The position numbers and the translations under genes were made by a program. This document shows positions 49,882 through 59,566 of a stretch of 64,000 nucleotides of DNA, in pieces. Source of the DNA: Sporosarcina sp. ANT_H38 (lineage in GTDB: Bacteria; Bacillota; Bacilli; Bacillales_A; Planococcaceae); the NCBI RefSeq assembly GCF_008369195.1, contig NZ_VOBC01000002.1:124001-188000 (forward strand). The letters are read 5' to 3'. Positions within the stretch are counted from its first letter, which is position 1. Every line of letters begins with the position of its first letter. The notes beneath the pieces were generated by a model. The model did no database searches, had not been told where the DNA came from, and saw only the letters and a program-made list of their open reading frames with translations.

Positions 49882-52278
49882 TCAGTCCCCGACTGAAAGC
49901 CATTTTTCTTTGAAATCGAGTGCTGGGAGTGGGCGGCTGAAGAAATAGCCTTGCGCGTAATCACAGCCAATCTCATCCAAGAAATGATATTCTTCTTGTC
50001 CTTCTAGACCTTCAGCTATGACTTTCAAATCGAGTTCTTTTGCTATCGCTATAATCGTTTTAACAATGGCTTTGTTCTCATCGTCTCGATTCATTCCAAT
50101 CACAAATGATTTATCGATTTTCAATGAATCAAGTGGATATTTTTTCAGATAGCTGAGCGATGAGTATCCTGTTCCAAAGTCATCCATAGATAGACTTATA
50201 CCCAGTTTTTTTAATGCATCTAACTTTTCAATCATCGCCTCTGCATACATCGCAATACTTTCAGTAATCTCTAACTCAATATAGGTCGCACCAAGTGCAG
50301 TGTTCTCAATAGCGTTTTTCACCTTCTCTAAAAAAGTTGGATCGAGTAACTGCCTCATAGATACATTAACACTCACTTTTAATGGCCTATATCCTTCTTT
50401 TTGCCAACAAGCATTTTGTTCAAGTGCTGTATTCAGTACCCAGTGACCTATTGGAATAATCATTCCTGTCTCTTCTGCAATTGAAATAAATTCATCCGGA
50501 GGAACTTGTCCAAGTGTTTCGTTATTCCAGCGTATAAGAGATTCCATCCCTATGATTTCATTTGTTTTCAGATCCATAATAGGCTGATAATAAAGTTCAA
50601 ATTCTTCATTATCTAGAGCGGTTCGTAATTGTTTTTCAATCATCATTTTCCTGTAAAATACTTGATGCATTTCTGATGTAAACAATTGAAAGTTATTTTT
50701 CCCTCTTTCTTTCACATAGTACATTGCAGTATCTGCATGTTTTATTAAGGTATTAGCGTCATCCCCATCATTTGGAAAGATGCTAATTCCAATACTAGGT
50801 GTAATGAAGTAATCACTACCAGCGATTATAAAGCTGTTTCCGAATTCCCCTATTAATTCTTTGGCAAAAGCTTCACTATCAGTCGCATTATAATGTGGAA
50901 GTAAAATGGTGAATTCATCTCCACCGAGACGATAAATCTCTGCACCCTTATGGCTTTTCTTTAGTAAGTTTTCAATACGTCTCGATACTTCTACTAATAA
51001 GAGATCACCGACATCATGTCCGAGAGTATCATTGATGTATTTAAATCGGTCTAAATCGAGAAACATAATTGCATTCTGACTTGCCTCGGTTTTAGCTTTT
51101 TCTAGAAAGTTAGTTAAATTCTCATTGAACACTCTTCGATTTGGTAACCCTGTTAAAGCATCATGATTGGCTTGGAACTTGATTTCATCTTCATATTGCT
51201 TTCGTTCCGTAATGTCTGTTGAAACAGCAAGTAGCGCTGAGCTATCATTTATATTGATAGGTACTTTGATAGTCTGTACCCATAGTACTTCTCCTGATGC
51301 GGCTGTAACGGACTCCTCTCTCATGAAGCGTTTTTCTGGTAACTTGAATAAATCATTCTCTTGATTGGGCGTCTTTTTCCCTACAAACTTGTCTTTTTGT
51401 ATGTCATAGTCAGTTTTCCCGATCATATCTTGAATGTCCCTTCCCATTAACTGAGCATATGATTGATTCATAAGGGTATAACGGCCATTTTCGTCTTGAG
51501 CATAGATGTAGTTTGGATTTAAATCAATGACTTGGAATAAAAACTTTTTTTGCTCAGAGAGCTTCTTATTCATGTTGTTTACGATATCAAGATGCATTCG
51601 GCTCGAAAGGATTAATATGGAAAGAGCATATACTAGCAATGCAATTGAACTTGGGAACAATCTTGTCGATGGAAGCATATTTAAGGTGCCTATTGCATAT
51701 CCAATTGACGAAAAGACACTAAAATAAACTAAAAATGATCGTATACTCTTATTTTGTACATTTAGACTAATCAACAAACAGATAGTCATACTAACTATAA
51801 AAAGAATAACATTAGAATTAAAAATCCATGATAGCTCTCCATAAACAGGAAAGTAAAATGTATTTGAACCAATTTGCATCAGTTCTAATCCACTGATCCC
51901 TTTATGACTCCATCCGCTTATGTAAACAAGAAAGGCCAACCCATAGAATAATAGAACGGTAGTACGATTTACAAAAAGACGCCACTTCTTTTTTAGATCA
52001 TTTGGCAATATTTCATGAACAATTGTATACCCTATATAGAAAATCGTTGGCGTAATCATAATAGAGCCAAACCGAAAGAGCTTGAAAAAGATTTCAATGG
52101 TCTCTTCTTTAAACAGATCAGACGAATACAAAAATGCAACATCTAATTGCCAGAATGCTATCATTAGAAGAAATAAAAAAATAATTTTTGATAGTTTATT
52201 TTTTTCAAATAAAACTAATAGCGTAATTCCAACACATATAGGAATAAAAGACAATAAAATAAAAAAAATAAAAAACAT
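49882..52278 (-). CDS. Membrane PAS-GGDEF-EAL protein (c-di-GMP synthesis and breakdown)
   Basis: A 798-residue protein. About seven hydrophobic helices (residues 1-230) form a sensor. A PAS domain follows (VIDLNPNYIYAQDENGRYTL ... LLAVSTDITERK, about 245-365). The GGDEF domain (about 370-530) has an intact RLGGDEFTIL site. The EAL domain (about 545-795) has ESL in place of EAL (GMESLIRW) but keeps NVSMRQL, DDFGTGYSS and KIDKSF. Both activities are therefore plausible. AGGAGG is before the ATG. The ketosynthase-like gene lies only 12 bases upstream, so the pair is co-transcribed. Confidence 0.9.
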   Translation of the reverse strand: MFFIFFILLSFIPICVGITLLVLFEKNKLSKIIFLFLLMIAFWQLDVAFLYSSDLFKEETIEIFFKLFRFGSIMITPTIFYIGYTIVHEILPNDLKKKWRLFVNRTTVLLFYGLAFLVYISGWSHKGISGLELMQIGSNTFYFPVYGELSWIFNSNVILFIVSMTICLLISLNVQNKSIRSFLVYFSVFSSIGYAIGTLNMLPSTRLFPSSIALLVYALSILILSSRMHLDIVNNMNKKLSEQKKFLFQVIDLNPNYIYAQDENGRYTLMNQSYAQLMGRDIQDMIGKTDYDIQKDKFVGKKTPNQENDLFKLPEKRFMREESVTAASGEVLWVQTIKVPININDSSALLAVSTDITERKQYEDEIKFQANHDALTGLPNRRVFNENLTNFLEKAKTEASQNAIMFLDLDRFKYINDTLGHDVGDLLLVEVSRRIENLLKKSHKGAEIYRLGGDEFTILLPHYNATDSEAFAKELIGEFGNSFIIAGSDYFITPSIGISIFPNDGDDANTLIKHADTAMYYVKERGKNNFQLFTSEMHQVFYRKMMIEKQLRTALDNEEFELYYQPIMDLKTNEIIGMESLIRWNNETLGQVPPDEFISIAEETGMIIPIGHWVLNTALEQNACWQKEGYRPLKVSVNVSMRQLLDPTFLEKVKNAIENTALGATYIELEITESIAMYAEAMIEKLDALKKLGISLSMDDFGTGYSSLSYLKKYPLDSLKIDKSFVIGMNRDDENKAIVKTIIAIAKELDLKVIAEGLEGQEEYHFLDEIGCDYAQGYFFSRPLPALDFKEKWLSVGD

Positions 52279-52290
52279 GTAATGTGCCTC

Positions 52291-53469
52291 CTATGTATGT
52301 GTCAGTAATAGACAAGCATTATTCCCGCTACTCCCATGACTAGTTATGCATACAGACTCAACAGTTTGATGCCTTGTTTCATAAACAATTGGTACGTCTT
52401 CAAATCCATTCCCTTTTGTTTTAATTGTAGGAGGGATAAAGCCGTATTCCATTGACAGCAGGGATGAAATGATTTGCATTGCTCCCATTGCACCAAATGT
52501 ATGTCCAATCATTCCTTTTATTGAAGTGATTGGAACGTCCGTACCAAAGGTTTCCATAAGGATAAATCGTTCAATCTGATCATTTGTTTGTATACCAAGT
52601 GCCTGACTGTTTACATAGCTTGGTTTAGTATTTCCAACGGCTTCTTGAAAAACTCTGAGCATATGTCTACCAGTTTCATCATAGCCTAATAGTTTTTGCC
52701 CTTCATTTCTTGAAATCACACGTTCAATTTCCCCATATATCTTTTGTTCGCGCGCTTGTGCAGATTGTCTCCGCTCTAGAACGATTACACCAGCCCCCTC
52801 GGCTAAAACAAAGCCTCGATGCTTCGTTGAAAATGGGACTCCAGCTTGATCGATAGAGGTCTCCGTTGAGAGTGATCTTATTTTTTTAAAGCCATTGATT
52901 GTCCATTGGCCTAAAGGGGCATCTGTTCCTCCTACTATGCAAGCATCTACAGTCCCATTCTCAAGTAGGAGTTTTCCCATCAATACTGCATCAATACTGG
53001 CAGTGCATCCTGTTGTTAATGTGAAGGCAGGCCCACAAGAACCAATCGCCTCAGCAATAGAACCTGAGACTGTGTGCGAATCAGCAAATGAAACCCCCTG
53101 AATTGGGGTTTTTTTAAAATCAAAAAAATCAGTAGAGTATTGTTCAATTTCAAGAATTGCGCCAGCAGATGTTCCTATAATTACAGCAACACGTTGTGGC
53201 TTAAAATAATCTAAATTCGACATGTTAGATGCATCCATTGCAGCAGCAATCGCCATTCTTACAAAACGCGGATATCGTTTGTAATTTTTTCCATTTATCT
53301 CAAGAAAATCTTCTTCTATCAAACCCGCAACGATAGTAGTGTGAGGTTGACTTTCATTTTTTATAATGCTCTGTGTACAGATACCTTTATCTAATACATT
53401 TAAAAAACTAATTTTATCACAAACACCAGGAGCTTTAATGCCATACCCCGTTATTACGATATCGTCCAA
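52291..53469 (-). CDS. Beta-ketoacyl-ACP synthase-like protein lacking the first active-site His
   Basis: A 392-residue thiolase-fold KAS II/FabF-like protein. The nucleophile Cys155 is in LTTGCTASID. Lys318 and His323 are in SIKGMIGHTFGAMGA. Where FabF has N-A-H-G-T, this protein has NSQALGIQTND, so Gln289 replaces the first catalytic His. C-terminal GSSGNNACLLL is the usual KAS glycine-rich loop. Loss of one His should impair malonyl decarboxylation, so it may be a transferase, a regulator or a chain-length-factor-like partner. No ACP or other fatty-acid genes are near. The start is TTG at 53469 after AAGGTGATG. It shares an operon with the GGDEF-EAL gene. Confidence 0.85.
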   Translation of the reverse strand: MDDIVITGYGIKAPGVCDKISFLNVLDKGICTQSIIKNESQPHTTIVAGLIEEDFLEINGKNYKRYPRFVRMAIAAAMDASNMSNLDYFKPQRVAVIIGTSAGAILEIEQYSTDFFDFKKTPIQGVSFADSHTVSGSIAEAIGSCGPAFTLTTGCTASIDAVLMGKLLLENGTVDACIVGGTDAPLGQWTINGFKKIRSLSTETSIDQAGVPFSTKHRGFVLAEGAGVIVLERRQSAQAREQKIYGEIERVISRNEGQKLLGYDETGRHMLRVFQEAVGNTKPSYVNSQALGIQTNDQIERFILMETFGTDVPITSIKGMIGHTFGAMGAMQIISSLLSMEYGFIPPTIKTKGNGFEDVPIVYETRHQTVESVCITSHGSSGNNACLLLTHT

Positions 53470-53669
53470 TTACATCACCTTCAAATTTCGACTTTATTTT
53501 ATTATATACGACACAATTACGAGAGTCTATGTTCCTAAGCCTTAAGACTCACTAAGGTAATGCATATTTAGATACCTACTGTCTGGCACCCTATAAAACA
53601 GGGGATAATAACCAATTTATGTTTTTATTCAGATGGGTAAAAAGACTTGAATTGGAGATGACTACTTGT

Positions 53670-53822
53670 GTGTCTGTCTGTGCAACAAACAACGACGAAC
53701 AATTCAATCAATCGCATAAAAATTCTAATAACATTAGATATTGAAGTAAATACTTAATCCATGCCTTATAAATATGTAATTGTAGTGTATTGTTGGAATA
53801 GTGTCATGCACAGGTACCTAAC
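53670..53822. repeat. ~150-bp palindromic element, TTAGATATT-centre type
   Basis: Left TGTCTGTGCAACAAACAACG, centre ATTAGATATT / AAATACTTAATC, right GTGTCATGCACAGGTACCTA. Both ends are well kept. Confidence 0.75.
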
Positions 53823-53869
53823 TTATATTGATTGCTTTTCTTCCAGCAGATTTAATGGCGATAATTGGA

Positions 53870-53915
53870 TTGAAAATAAAAAAATCTCCAGCCATGTTTC
53901 GGCCAGAGGACTCCT
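53870..53915 (-). terminator. Probable terminator of the AAA+ gene
   Basis: On the minus strand CTGGCC pairs with GGCTGG (with G-U pairs) around GAAACAT and is followed by AGATTTTTTTATTTT. Confidence 0.55.
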
Positions 53916-53939
53916 TTTATTCACTCCCCGAATTGTCTG

Positions 53940-54013
53940 ACTAGCGCCTGAATTGTGTGGTGCACAGGTATCGTTTTTAATCAGAATAGTACCACGCACA
54001 TGCACCTAAAATT
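53940..54013. repeat. Degenerate palindromic element ends
   Basis: TGTGTGGTGCACAGGTATCG and, 40 bases on, CACGCACATGCACCTAAAAT. Two right-end-like pieces overlap the end of the AAA+ transcript. Confidence 0.4.
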
Positions 54014-54027
54014 AAACAACAAATCAT

Positions 54028-57000
54028 TCAACTCTCCAACAAAACTAAATCATCCTTCGTAATTTCTTTTTCGAGCGCAAGCCTATTTTGTTTATTGCTC
54101 GCCACAGCCATTCGATAATCGACTTTACGCGTCATTTCTTTCGCTATTTTTTTAGCAAGACCGGCATTTCCGAAATGACTATCTCTACGCGCATAAATCT
54201 CTTCATAGTGACGAATTAATGCACTCTTTGCTTCATCTGTTATGCCGTACCCTTTACTATAGAGGTCGGTAATCTCCATTAATTCCTTTGGTGTATAATC
54301 TTCAAAATGGAACGTTAGTCCGAAACGTCGACGGAGTCCGGGGTTGCTGTCTAAGAAACGATTCATATCTTTTTCGTACCCTGCGGCAATTAATAGGAAC
54401 TCGCCTTGTCGATCGGACATTTTTTTCAGCAACACTTCCACTGCTTTTTTCCCGAAGTCATTCTCTCCACCACTCGCAAGTGTGTACGCTTCATCAATAA
54501 ACAACGCACTACCCATCGCTCGTTCAATCAGCCCGGCTGTCAGCTTCTCCGTTTCACCAATATGACTACCGACTAAATCGCTGCGATCTACTTCAATCAG
54601 ATCGCCTCGTTCTAATAATCCAAGCGCTTGATAAATACCAGCGAGCACACGACCGACCTCGGTTTTACCTGTCCCTGGTTTACCAATCAACAGCGTGTGG
54701 TTCATCAATTTCTCTGTAGAATGATTTTCTCGTTTGTAGTATCTCATTAATTCAATCATTTTATCTATTTCAGCCTTCACAGAACCAAGGCCGATAAACT
54801 GATGGAGTTCTGCACGTTTATGGGCGAGTAGTACTTCATCGATTGGAACTTCGTACGTCTTCACTCCACGCTCTTGTACCGCTTGTACAACGTCTTGTTC
54901 TTCAAACGTCGTCAATACCTTTTCCGTCCACTCTTCACGCGGAAGTTTCGCAATTCTCATCGACTGAGCAAGCCCGATTTGATCGTATAGTATACGTGCC
55001 ATTCGAGCGTTACTAAATGTTTCATCACGCATACGATAACGTTCCACGAACTCCTCATAAACTGCTTGTTTGGCAGCAGGAGTAAGCACATAGCTTCCTT
55101 CACACTGGCTTAAGAAGATTTGAAGCAACTGATCTGGTGTATAGTCTTGAAAGTGAATCTTTTCAGTAAAACGATCTTTCAATCCCGGATTAGACGCTAG
55201 GAAACTGTTCATTTCTTCGGTATAGCCTGCCGCGATGACAATGAATTCACCGCGAGAATTTTCCATTGCAGGAAGCAACGTTTCAATTACTTTTTTACCG
55301 AAATCATTACTAGAATTGCCCCCTGCTACAAGCGTATACGCTTCGTCTATAAAGAGGACACCACCCATAGCTGCCTTAATAATTACTTTCGTTCGTTCTT
55401 CTGATTCACCAACATGCGTTCCAACGAGATCTTCCCGCTTCACTTCAGTTACGTGGCCTGTCTTTAATAAACCTAGTTCCTTAAAAATATTTCCTATAAG
55501 CCGAGCGACTGTCGTTTTACCAGTACCCGGATTACCTTGAAAGACCATATGAGGCGCTACCATCGGATTAGCTTTCATTCCACGCTCTAATTTGAATTGA
55601 TTAATGTCGCTTACGTTTTTAAACTCCTGGATTTTGTTCTTCACATCTTCCAGTCCAATAAACCCGTTCAAACCATTCATGAAAACATCCATCTGATCAG
55701 TAGGTGATGAATCTACAGTAGAGGAATGTCCAGCACTGCCGCCTAATTTACTAGTGATTGGTGGAACCTGCAAGTCCGTATCAGTGAGCACAGGAACACT
55801 GTCATCCCATCGAACTAAATCTCCTGCTTGGTTGTTCTCAAAAGAACAGTCGTTAAGAACCGGAACCGAACGCTCGAGTCTCAGTCCAGCCTTCTTTCCA
55901 TTCATCACTTGCACCCCAGTGAATACAGCATCCGAACAATCTTGCAAGATGATTTGATCATCTTGATGACCATGTACTCGAGTTACCGTCACTTCAGTAC
56001 GCTCCACCTGACTCAAGACGATTCCTGACGATTTACCGTCATAGATTTCACACTCCGTTATAAAGACTTCTGCAGATTCCGTTGCTCTAATTTGTGGCTT
56101 TTTATGATTGAACAAAATTGACCGTTCTAATGAAATAACTACTTCAGGACCTGCAAGTATGCCGTTCTTATCGCCACTCGATATTTTACAATCGGTAATT
56201 TCTGCTTTCGCCGCAGCACTGAGTAAAACGTTGGATCCCTTATGACCGAAGATGATGCAATTGGCTGCCGTCAACTCGGATTCTTTCACAACTATCCCTG
56301 CACTATCCCCACTCTTTACTGCGGTATTCGACAGAATTACTTCCGATTGTTCAGAAGCAGAAATCTGTACACCACTATGATGGCTAATAAGTGAATCCGA
56401 AATAGTCACTTGACTACTTGTCACGTAAATTCCTTTATTGTTTCCACTCTCAATTTCACAACCCAGAATCGTGAACACGCTTTGAGTAAACGCAGAGAGT
56501 TGCGTCATCTGATTGTACTTCACTTCAGATTCGATGAGTGTACACGTGGAATTTCCGGACACAATTCCTCTAGACTCACCCGAAAGGATCTGTGTTTTTG
56601 TAATCGCGAGTTTGCTTTGTTTGTTACAGGAAATTTGGTCTCCTTTTTGGTTTTTAAACTGTGAGTCGGATAGCTCAACTGATGAACCACTGACGTTCAT
56701 TCCTTCAGCCTCACCATTTTCAAACGTACTTGCCTCGACTTCGATATGGGATCCATTCGTAAATGCTACATGCTCCAAACTTTGGTTTTTAAAGACACAA
56801 TTTTTCAGGACACCCTTAGATTGATCACAATAGATTCCTTGGACATGTCCAAAATAAAAATTCGTACTTTCTACGTCCATAGAACTGTCTTGTTCCAAAC
56901 GAAGTTGAACCCCGCGATTTCCGATGAATGAACTTTGGGTGATTGTTGCCCGACTCGTTTCATACAAGCAAAGGCCTTCTTCTTGCCCACTTAAAATCCC

Positions 57001-57522
57001 GGAATTCGTTACCGCTACTTCTCCTCCCGCGCGCACACTAATTTGCGCAGACTTGATCGTGTCTTCTACTATGCATTCGAACAAAGCCAAACGCCCTAAT
57101 ACCTCAATCCCTTGTATGTTTTTTTGAAAGATCGAATGCTCTGCGGATACTTTTGCAGCTGCATCAACTCGCATTGCAACTCCTTGAATCTCAGAGAAAA
57201 GACAGTGGTGAAGCGTTACATCTCCTGATTCGATATGTAAACCATAGTCCACTGGACCAGTGCCTCCTCCAATACTGATCGATTCGATACGCACTTCTTC
57301 CGTTGTCGCGATACGAACACTTCCTGGTAGACGAACTGATCTCGCTTCACCTTCTGAACTTCGAAGAACGAGCAGCTTATCGATTGTTACATGTTCATCA
57401 TAAACACCTTCATCAACTTCCACTGTATCTCCTGGTAGAGCTGCCTCTACTGCAACCTGAATGGTTTTGTAGTTGGATCCTTCACGCTGAGACACTTGAA
57501 TAATTGCCACGTATCTTCCCAC
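54028..57522 (-). CDS. Giant beta-helix protein with two CbxX/CfqX-type AAA+ ATPase domains
   Basis: A 1164-residue protein. Residues about 10-600 are a right-handed parallel beta-helix of some 22-residue turns, with recurring patterns such as SGESRGIVSGNSTCTLIES and SGNNKGIYVTSSQVTISDS. AAA+ domain 1 has Walker A GNPGTGKTT (663-671), Walker B VLFIDEAY (Asp726, Glu727) and sensor/arginine segment SNPGLKDRF. AAA+ domain 2 has GKPGTGKTE (947-955), ALFIDEAY (Asp1010, Glu1011) and SNPGLRRRF. Both belong to the CbxX/CfqX/SpoVK/EccA group. It has no signal or membrane helix. The first GTG is at 57522; a second GTG at 57510 with GGGAAG 4 bases upstream may be the true start. It is transcribed alone. 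Confidence 0.85.
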   Translation of the reverse strand: MGRYVAIIQVSQREGSNYKTIQVAVEAALPGDTVEVDEGVYDEHVTIDKLLVLRSSEGEARSVRLPGSVRIATTEEVRIESISIGGGTGPVDYGLHIESGDVTLHHCLFSEIQGVAMRVDAAAKVSAEHSIFQKNIQGIEVLGRLALFECIVEDTIKSAQISVRAGGEVAVTNSGILSGQEEGLCLYETSRATITQSSFIGNRGVQLRLEQDSSMDVESTNFYFGHVQGIYCDQSKGVLKNCVFKNQSLEHVAFTNGSHIEVEASTFENGEAEGMNVSGSSVELSDSQFKNQKGDQISCNKQSKLAITKTQILSGESRGIVSGNSTCTLIESEVKYNQMTQLSAFTQSVFTILGCEIESGNNKGIYVTSSQVTISDSLISHHSGVQISASEQSEVILSNTAVKSGDSAGIVVKESELTAANCIIFGHKGSNVLLSAAAKAEITDCKISSGDKNGILAGPEVVISLERSILFNHKKPQIRATESAEVFITECEIYDGKSSGIVLSQVERTEVTVTRVHGHQDDQIILQDCSDAVFTGVQVMNGKKAGLRLERSVPVLNDCSFENNQAGDLVRWDDSVPVLTDTDLQVPPITSKLGGSAGHSSTVDSSPTDQMDVFMNGLNGFIGLEDVKNKIQEFKNVSDINQFKLERGMKANPMVAPHMVFQGNPGTGKTTVARLIGNIFKELGLLKTGHVTEVKREDLVGTHVGESEERTKVIIKAAMGGVLFIDEAYTLVAGGNSSNDFGKKVIETLLPAMENSRGEFIVIAAGYTEEMNSFLASNPGLKDRFTEKIHFQDYTPDQLLQIFLSQCEGSYVLTPAAKQAVYEEFVERYRMRDETFSNARMARILYDQIGLAQSMRIAKLPREEWTEKVLTTFEEQDVVQAVQERGVKTYEVPIDEVLLAHKRAELHQFIGLGSVKAEIDKMIELMRYYKRENHSTEKLMNHTLLIGKPGTGKTEVGRVLAGIYQALGLLERGDLIEVDRSDLVGSHIGETEKLTAGLIERAMGSALFIDEAYTLASGGENDFGKKAVEVLLKKMSDRQGEFLLIAAGYEKDMNRFLDSNPGLRRRFGLTFHFEDYTPKELMEITDLYSKGYGITDEAKSALIRHYEEIYARRDSHFGNAGLAKKIAKEMTRKVDYRMAVASNKQNRLALEKEITKDDLVLLES

Positions 57523-57688
57523 TTTCTATTAGTAAATTCAATTGATTTCTATACTTTGTATTTTTCTAAACACAATTATACGAATGAGTTCTATCATCAG
57601 TTAAGTATACTAGTAAGCCTAGGGACAGAGTAAAGAACTGCTTGTGAACAAGAGTAGATAGCAAAATTTTAAGGTAAACTTTAAAATC
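57523..57688. other. Upstream region of the AAA+ gene
   Basis: AT-rich, and it must hold the promoter of the beta-helix/AAA+ gene. No site could be assigned. Confidence 0.35.
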
Positions 57689-57838
57689 GGTACCTGTGCA
57701 AGAAACAACGACAAACAATTCAAATAATTAAATGAAAATGCAAAAAAGAGTAGATATTATAGTAAATACCTAATCGAAGACTTATAAATATATAATTGTG
57801 GTGAATTGTCAATATAGCATCTTGCGCAGGTACCTGAC
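57689..57838. repeat. ~150-bp palindromic element, complete reference copy
   Basis: Terminal inverted repeats are GGTACCTGTGCAAGA and TCTTGCGCAGGTACC. Inside are AACAATTCA and TGAATTGT, and the centre is AGTAGATATT / AAATACCTAATC. The whole unit can fold as one long hairpin. Confidence 0.85.
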
Positions 57839-58031
57839 ACTATACAGCAGACAACCCATTGGTGGCCCATCTTTACGAACGCTTTCATACACATCTATTG
57901 AGACAAAAGAATCGGTACCTATTATGTTAAATAGATAGTTGGCAAATGAAAAAAACATTGTTTTCAGGGGTTAGGAGAAGTAACAATCACTGAACTTCCG
58001 ATATACAATCCCCACCAAATAGTGAAAGCCA

Positions 58032-58177
58032 ACTGTGCTTGACACTACGGTAAACAATTCACACTCCTGATTAAACATAAAAAACCAGACAATCACCAAT
58101 TTGTCTGGTCTAGATTCTATTATTATGCGATTGTAATGAATTAACTAAGTAGTTTCTTGCACAAGTACCTAAAATTA
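58032..58177. repeat. ~150-bp palindromic element, CCAGACA-centre type
   Basis: Left ACTGTGCTTGACACTACGGT, centre AAAACCAGACA / TTGTCTGGTCT, right GATTGTAATGAATT and TTGCACAAGTACCTAAAATT. Its centre lies just downstream of the polysaccharide operon and may end it. Confidence 0.8.
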
Positions 58178-58243
58178 GCTACCGTCTGTAAATAACCGAT
58201 TTTCGTATAGAGCACTTCATCTCAGCGCTCCGTTTTTACCGAA

Positions 58244-59524
58244 TTAAAATGAATTCATTTTTACTTCAGAGGCCTTTTTCAAGTTTCCAAAGTTCACATA
58301 CCTAATTTCGTCACTATTAATACTCACACAGTTGCGAGTATCCAACACAAGCGGTTGTTTCGATTTTCTCAAAATCACTTCTTCATCCAAATTCTTGAAT
58401 TCATTATGATCTGTCAACACTAGAATACATTCCGAATCCTCAATCGCTTCTTCGAACGACAATATCTTGAATTTCACTTGTTCTTGACTCACATGTGGAT
58501 CATGGACACCAAGAGTATATCCTTCTTCCAATAACTTCTCTACAATCTCCATTGCGGGGCTTTCACGAACGTCGTCTATATTACCTTTGTATGTAAGCCC
58601 CAAAACAGCAATCTTTGAATTACTATTATTCACACGCTTACCAACCTGCTCTACCACAAAGTCAGGCATAGAATTGTTTATCGCCCTTGCTTTAGCAATC
58701 AACTGGGATTCATCTGGTGCTTTTTCGATGATGAAGTATGGATCTACTGCCAAACAGTGACCCCCTACACCAGGTCCTGGCAGATGCAAGTTTACACGCG
58801 GGTGCTCGTTAGCGAGTCCTATAACTTCGAGCGCATCGATTCCCAGCTTTTCAGAAATCTTCACCAACTCATTTGCCAATGCGATGTTCACATCACGGTA
58901 AGTGTTCTCCATCAACTTGGACATCTCTGCACTCAAAGATGAAGTTCGAAGTAAATCACCTTTTACAAAAGTTGCGTACACTTCAATGGCTTTGTCTGTC
59001 GAAGCGTCATTAACACCTCCGACAATTCGGTTGTTTTCAACTAGTTCTATTAGGATTCTTCCTGGTAAAACACGTTCTGGACAGTGAGCCAAGAAGATAT
59101 CCTCCCCAACCCTCCAACTAGCTTCCTCGAACAACGGTGCTACTACGTCATTGATTGTCCTTGGAGGTATCGTTGACTCTACAATGACTAAATTACCTTT
59201 CTGAACTTTACCAAGCACAGATTTTGTAGCCTGAACTAAATACTCAAGATTTGCGGTATTATCCTTGTTATGAGGTGTTGGTACAGCGATGATGAAGCAA
59301 TCTGCACCTTCTACCTCAGTAGAAGCTCGCAAATTCCCGCACTCTACTGCCTTCTCGACCATTTCCTGCAAACCGATTTCTTCAATATGTATTTGGCCTT
59401 TATTAATCATATCTACAGCTTTTTGATTGACGTCTACTCCATGCACTTGCCACCCGTTATTTGCAAACATCGCTGCTGTCGGTAGGCCGATATAACCTAA
59501 TCCGACCACACATAGTTTTTTCAT
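58244..59524 (-). CDS. wecC: UDP-N-acetyl-D-mannosamine dehydrogenase (WecC-type)
   Basis: A 426-residue nucleotide-sugar dehydrogenase: CVVGLGYIGLPTAAMFAN (NAD site), GVDVNQKAVDMINKGQIHI, AVPTPH, ESTIPPRT, and the catalytic cysteine in GPGVGGHCLAVDPYFI, with LTYKGNIDDVRESPA in the C-terminal domain. The RGxIH-like and GGHCL patterns fit UDP-ManNAc/UDP-GlcNAc 6-dehydrogenases better than UDP-glucose dehydrogenase. Product: a uronic acid sugar for surface polymer. The start at 59524 gives the usual MKK start; a weaker upstream TTG-type start is at 59566. It is the last gene of the operon. Confidence 0.87.
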   Translation of the reverse strand: MKKLCVVGLGYIGLPTAAMFANNGWQVHGVDVNQKAVDMINKGQIHIEEIGLQEMVEKAVECGNLRASTEVEGADCFIIAVPTPHNKDNTANLEYLVQATKSVLGKVQKGNLVIVESTIPPRTINDVVAPLFEEASWRVGEDIFLAHCPERVLPGRILIELVENNRIVGGVNDASTDKAIEVYATFVKGDLLRTSSLSAEMSKLMENTYRDVNIALANELVKISEKLGIDALEVIGLANEHPRVNLHLPGPGVGGHCLAVDPYFIIEKAPDESQLIAKARAINNSMPDFVVEQVGKRVNNSNSKIAVLGLTYKGNIDDVRESPAMEIVEKLLEEGYTLGVHDPHVSQEQVKFKILSFEEAIEDSECILVLTDHNEFKNLDEEVILRKSKQPLVLDTRNCVSINSDEIRYVNFGNLKKASEVKMNSF

Positions 59525-59566
59525 ACTTTTCACATCTCTTCTACTAATAATTTTGCCTATCAACAC

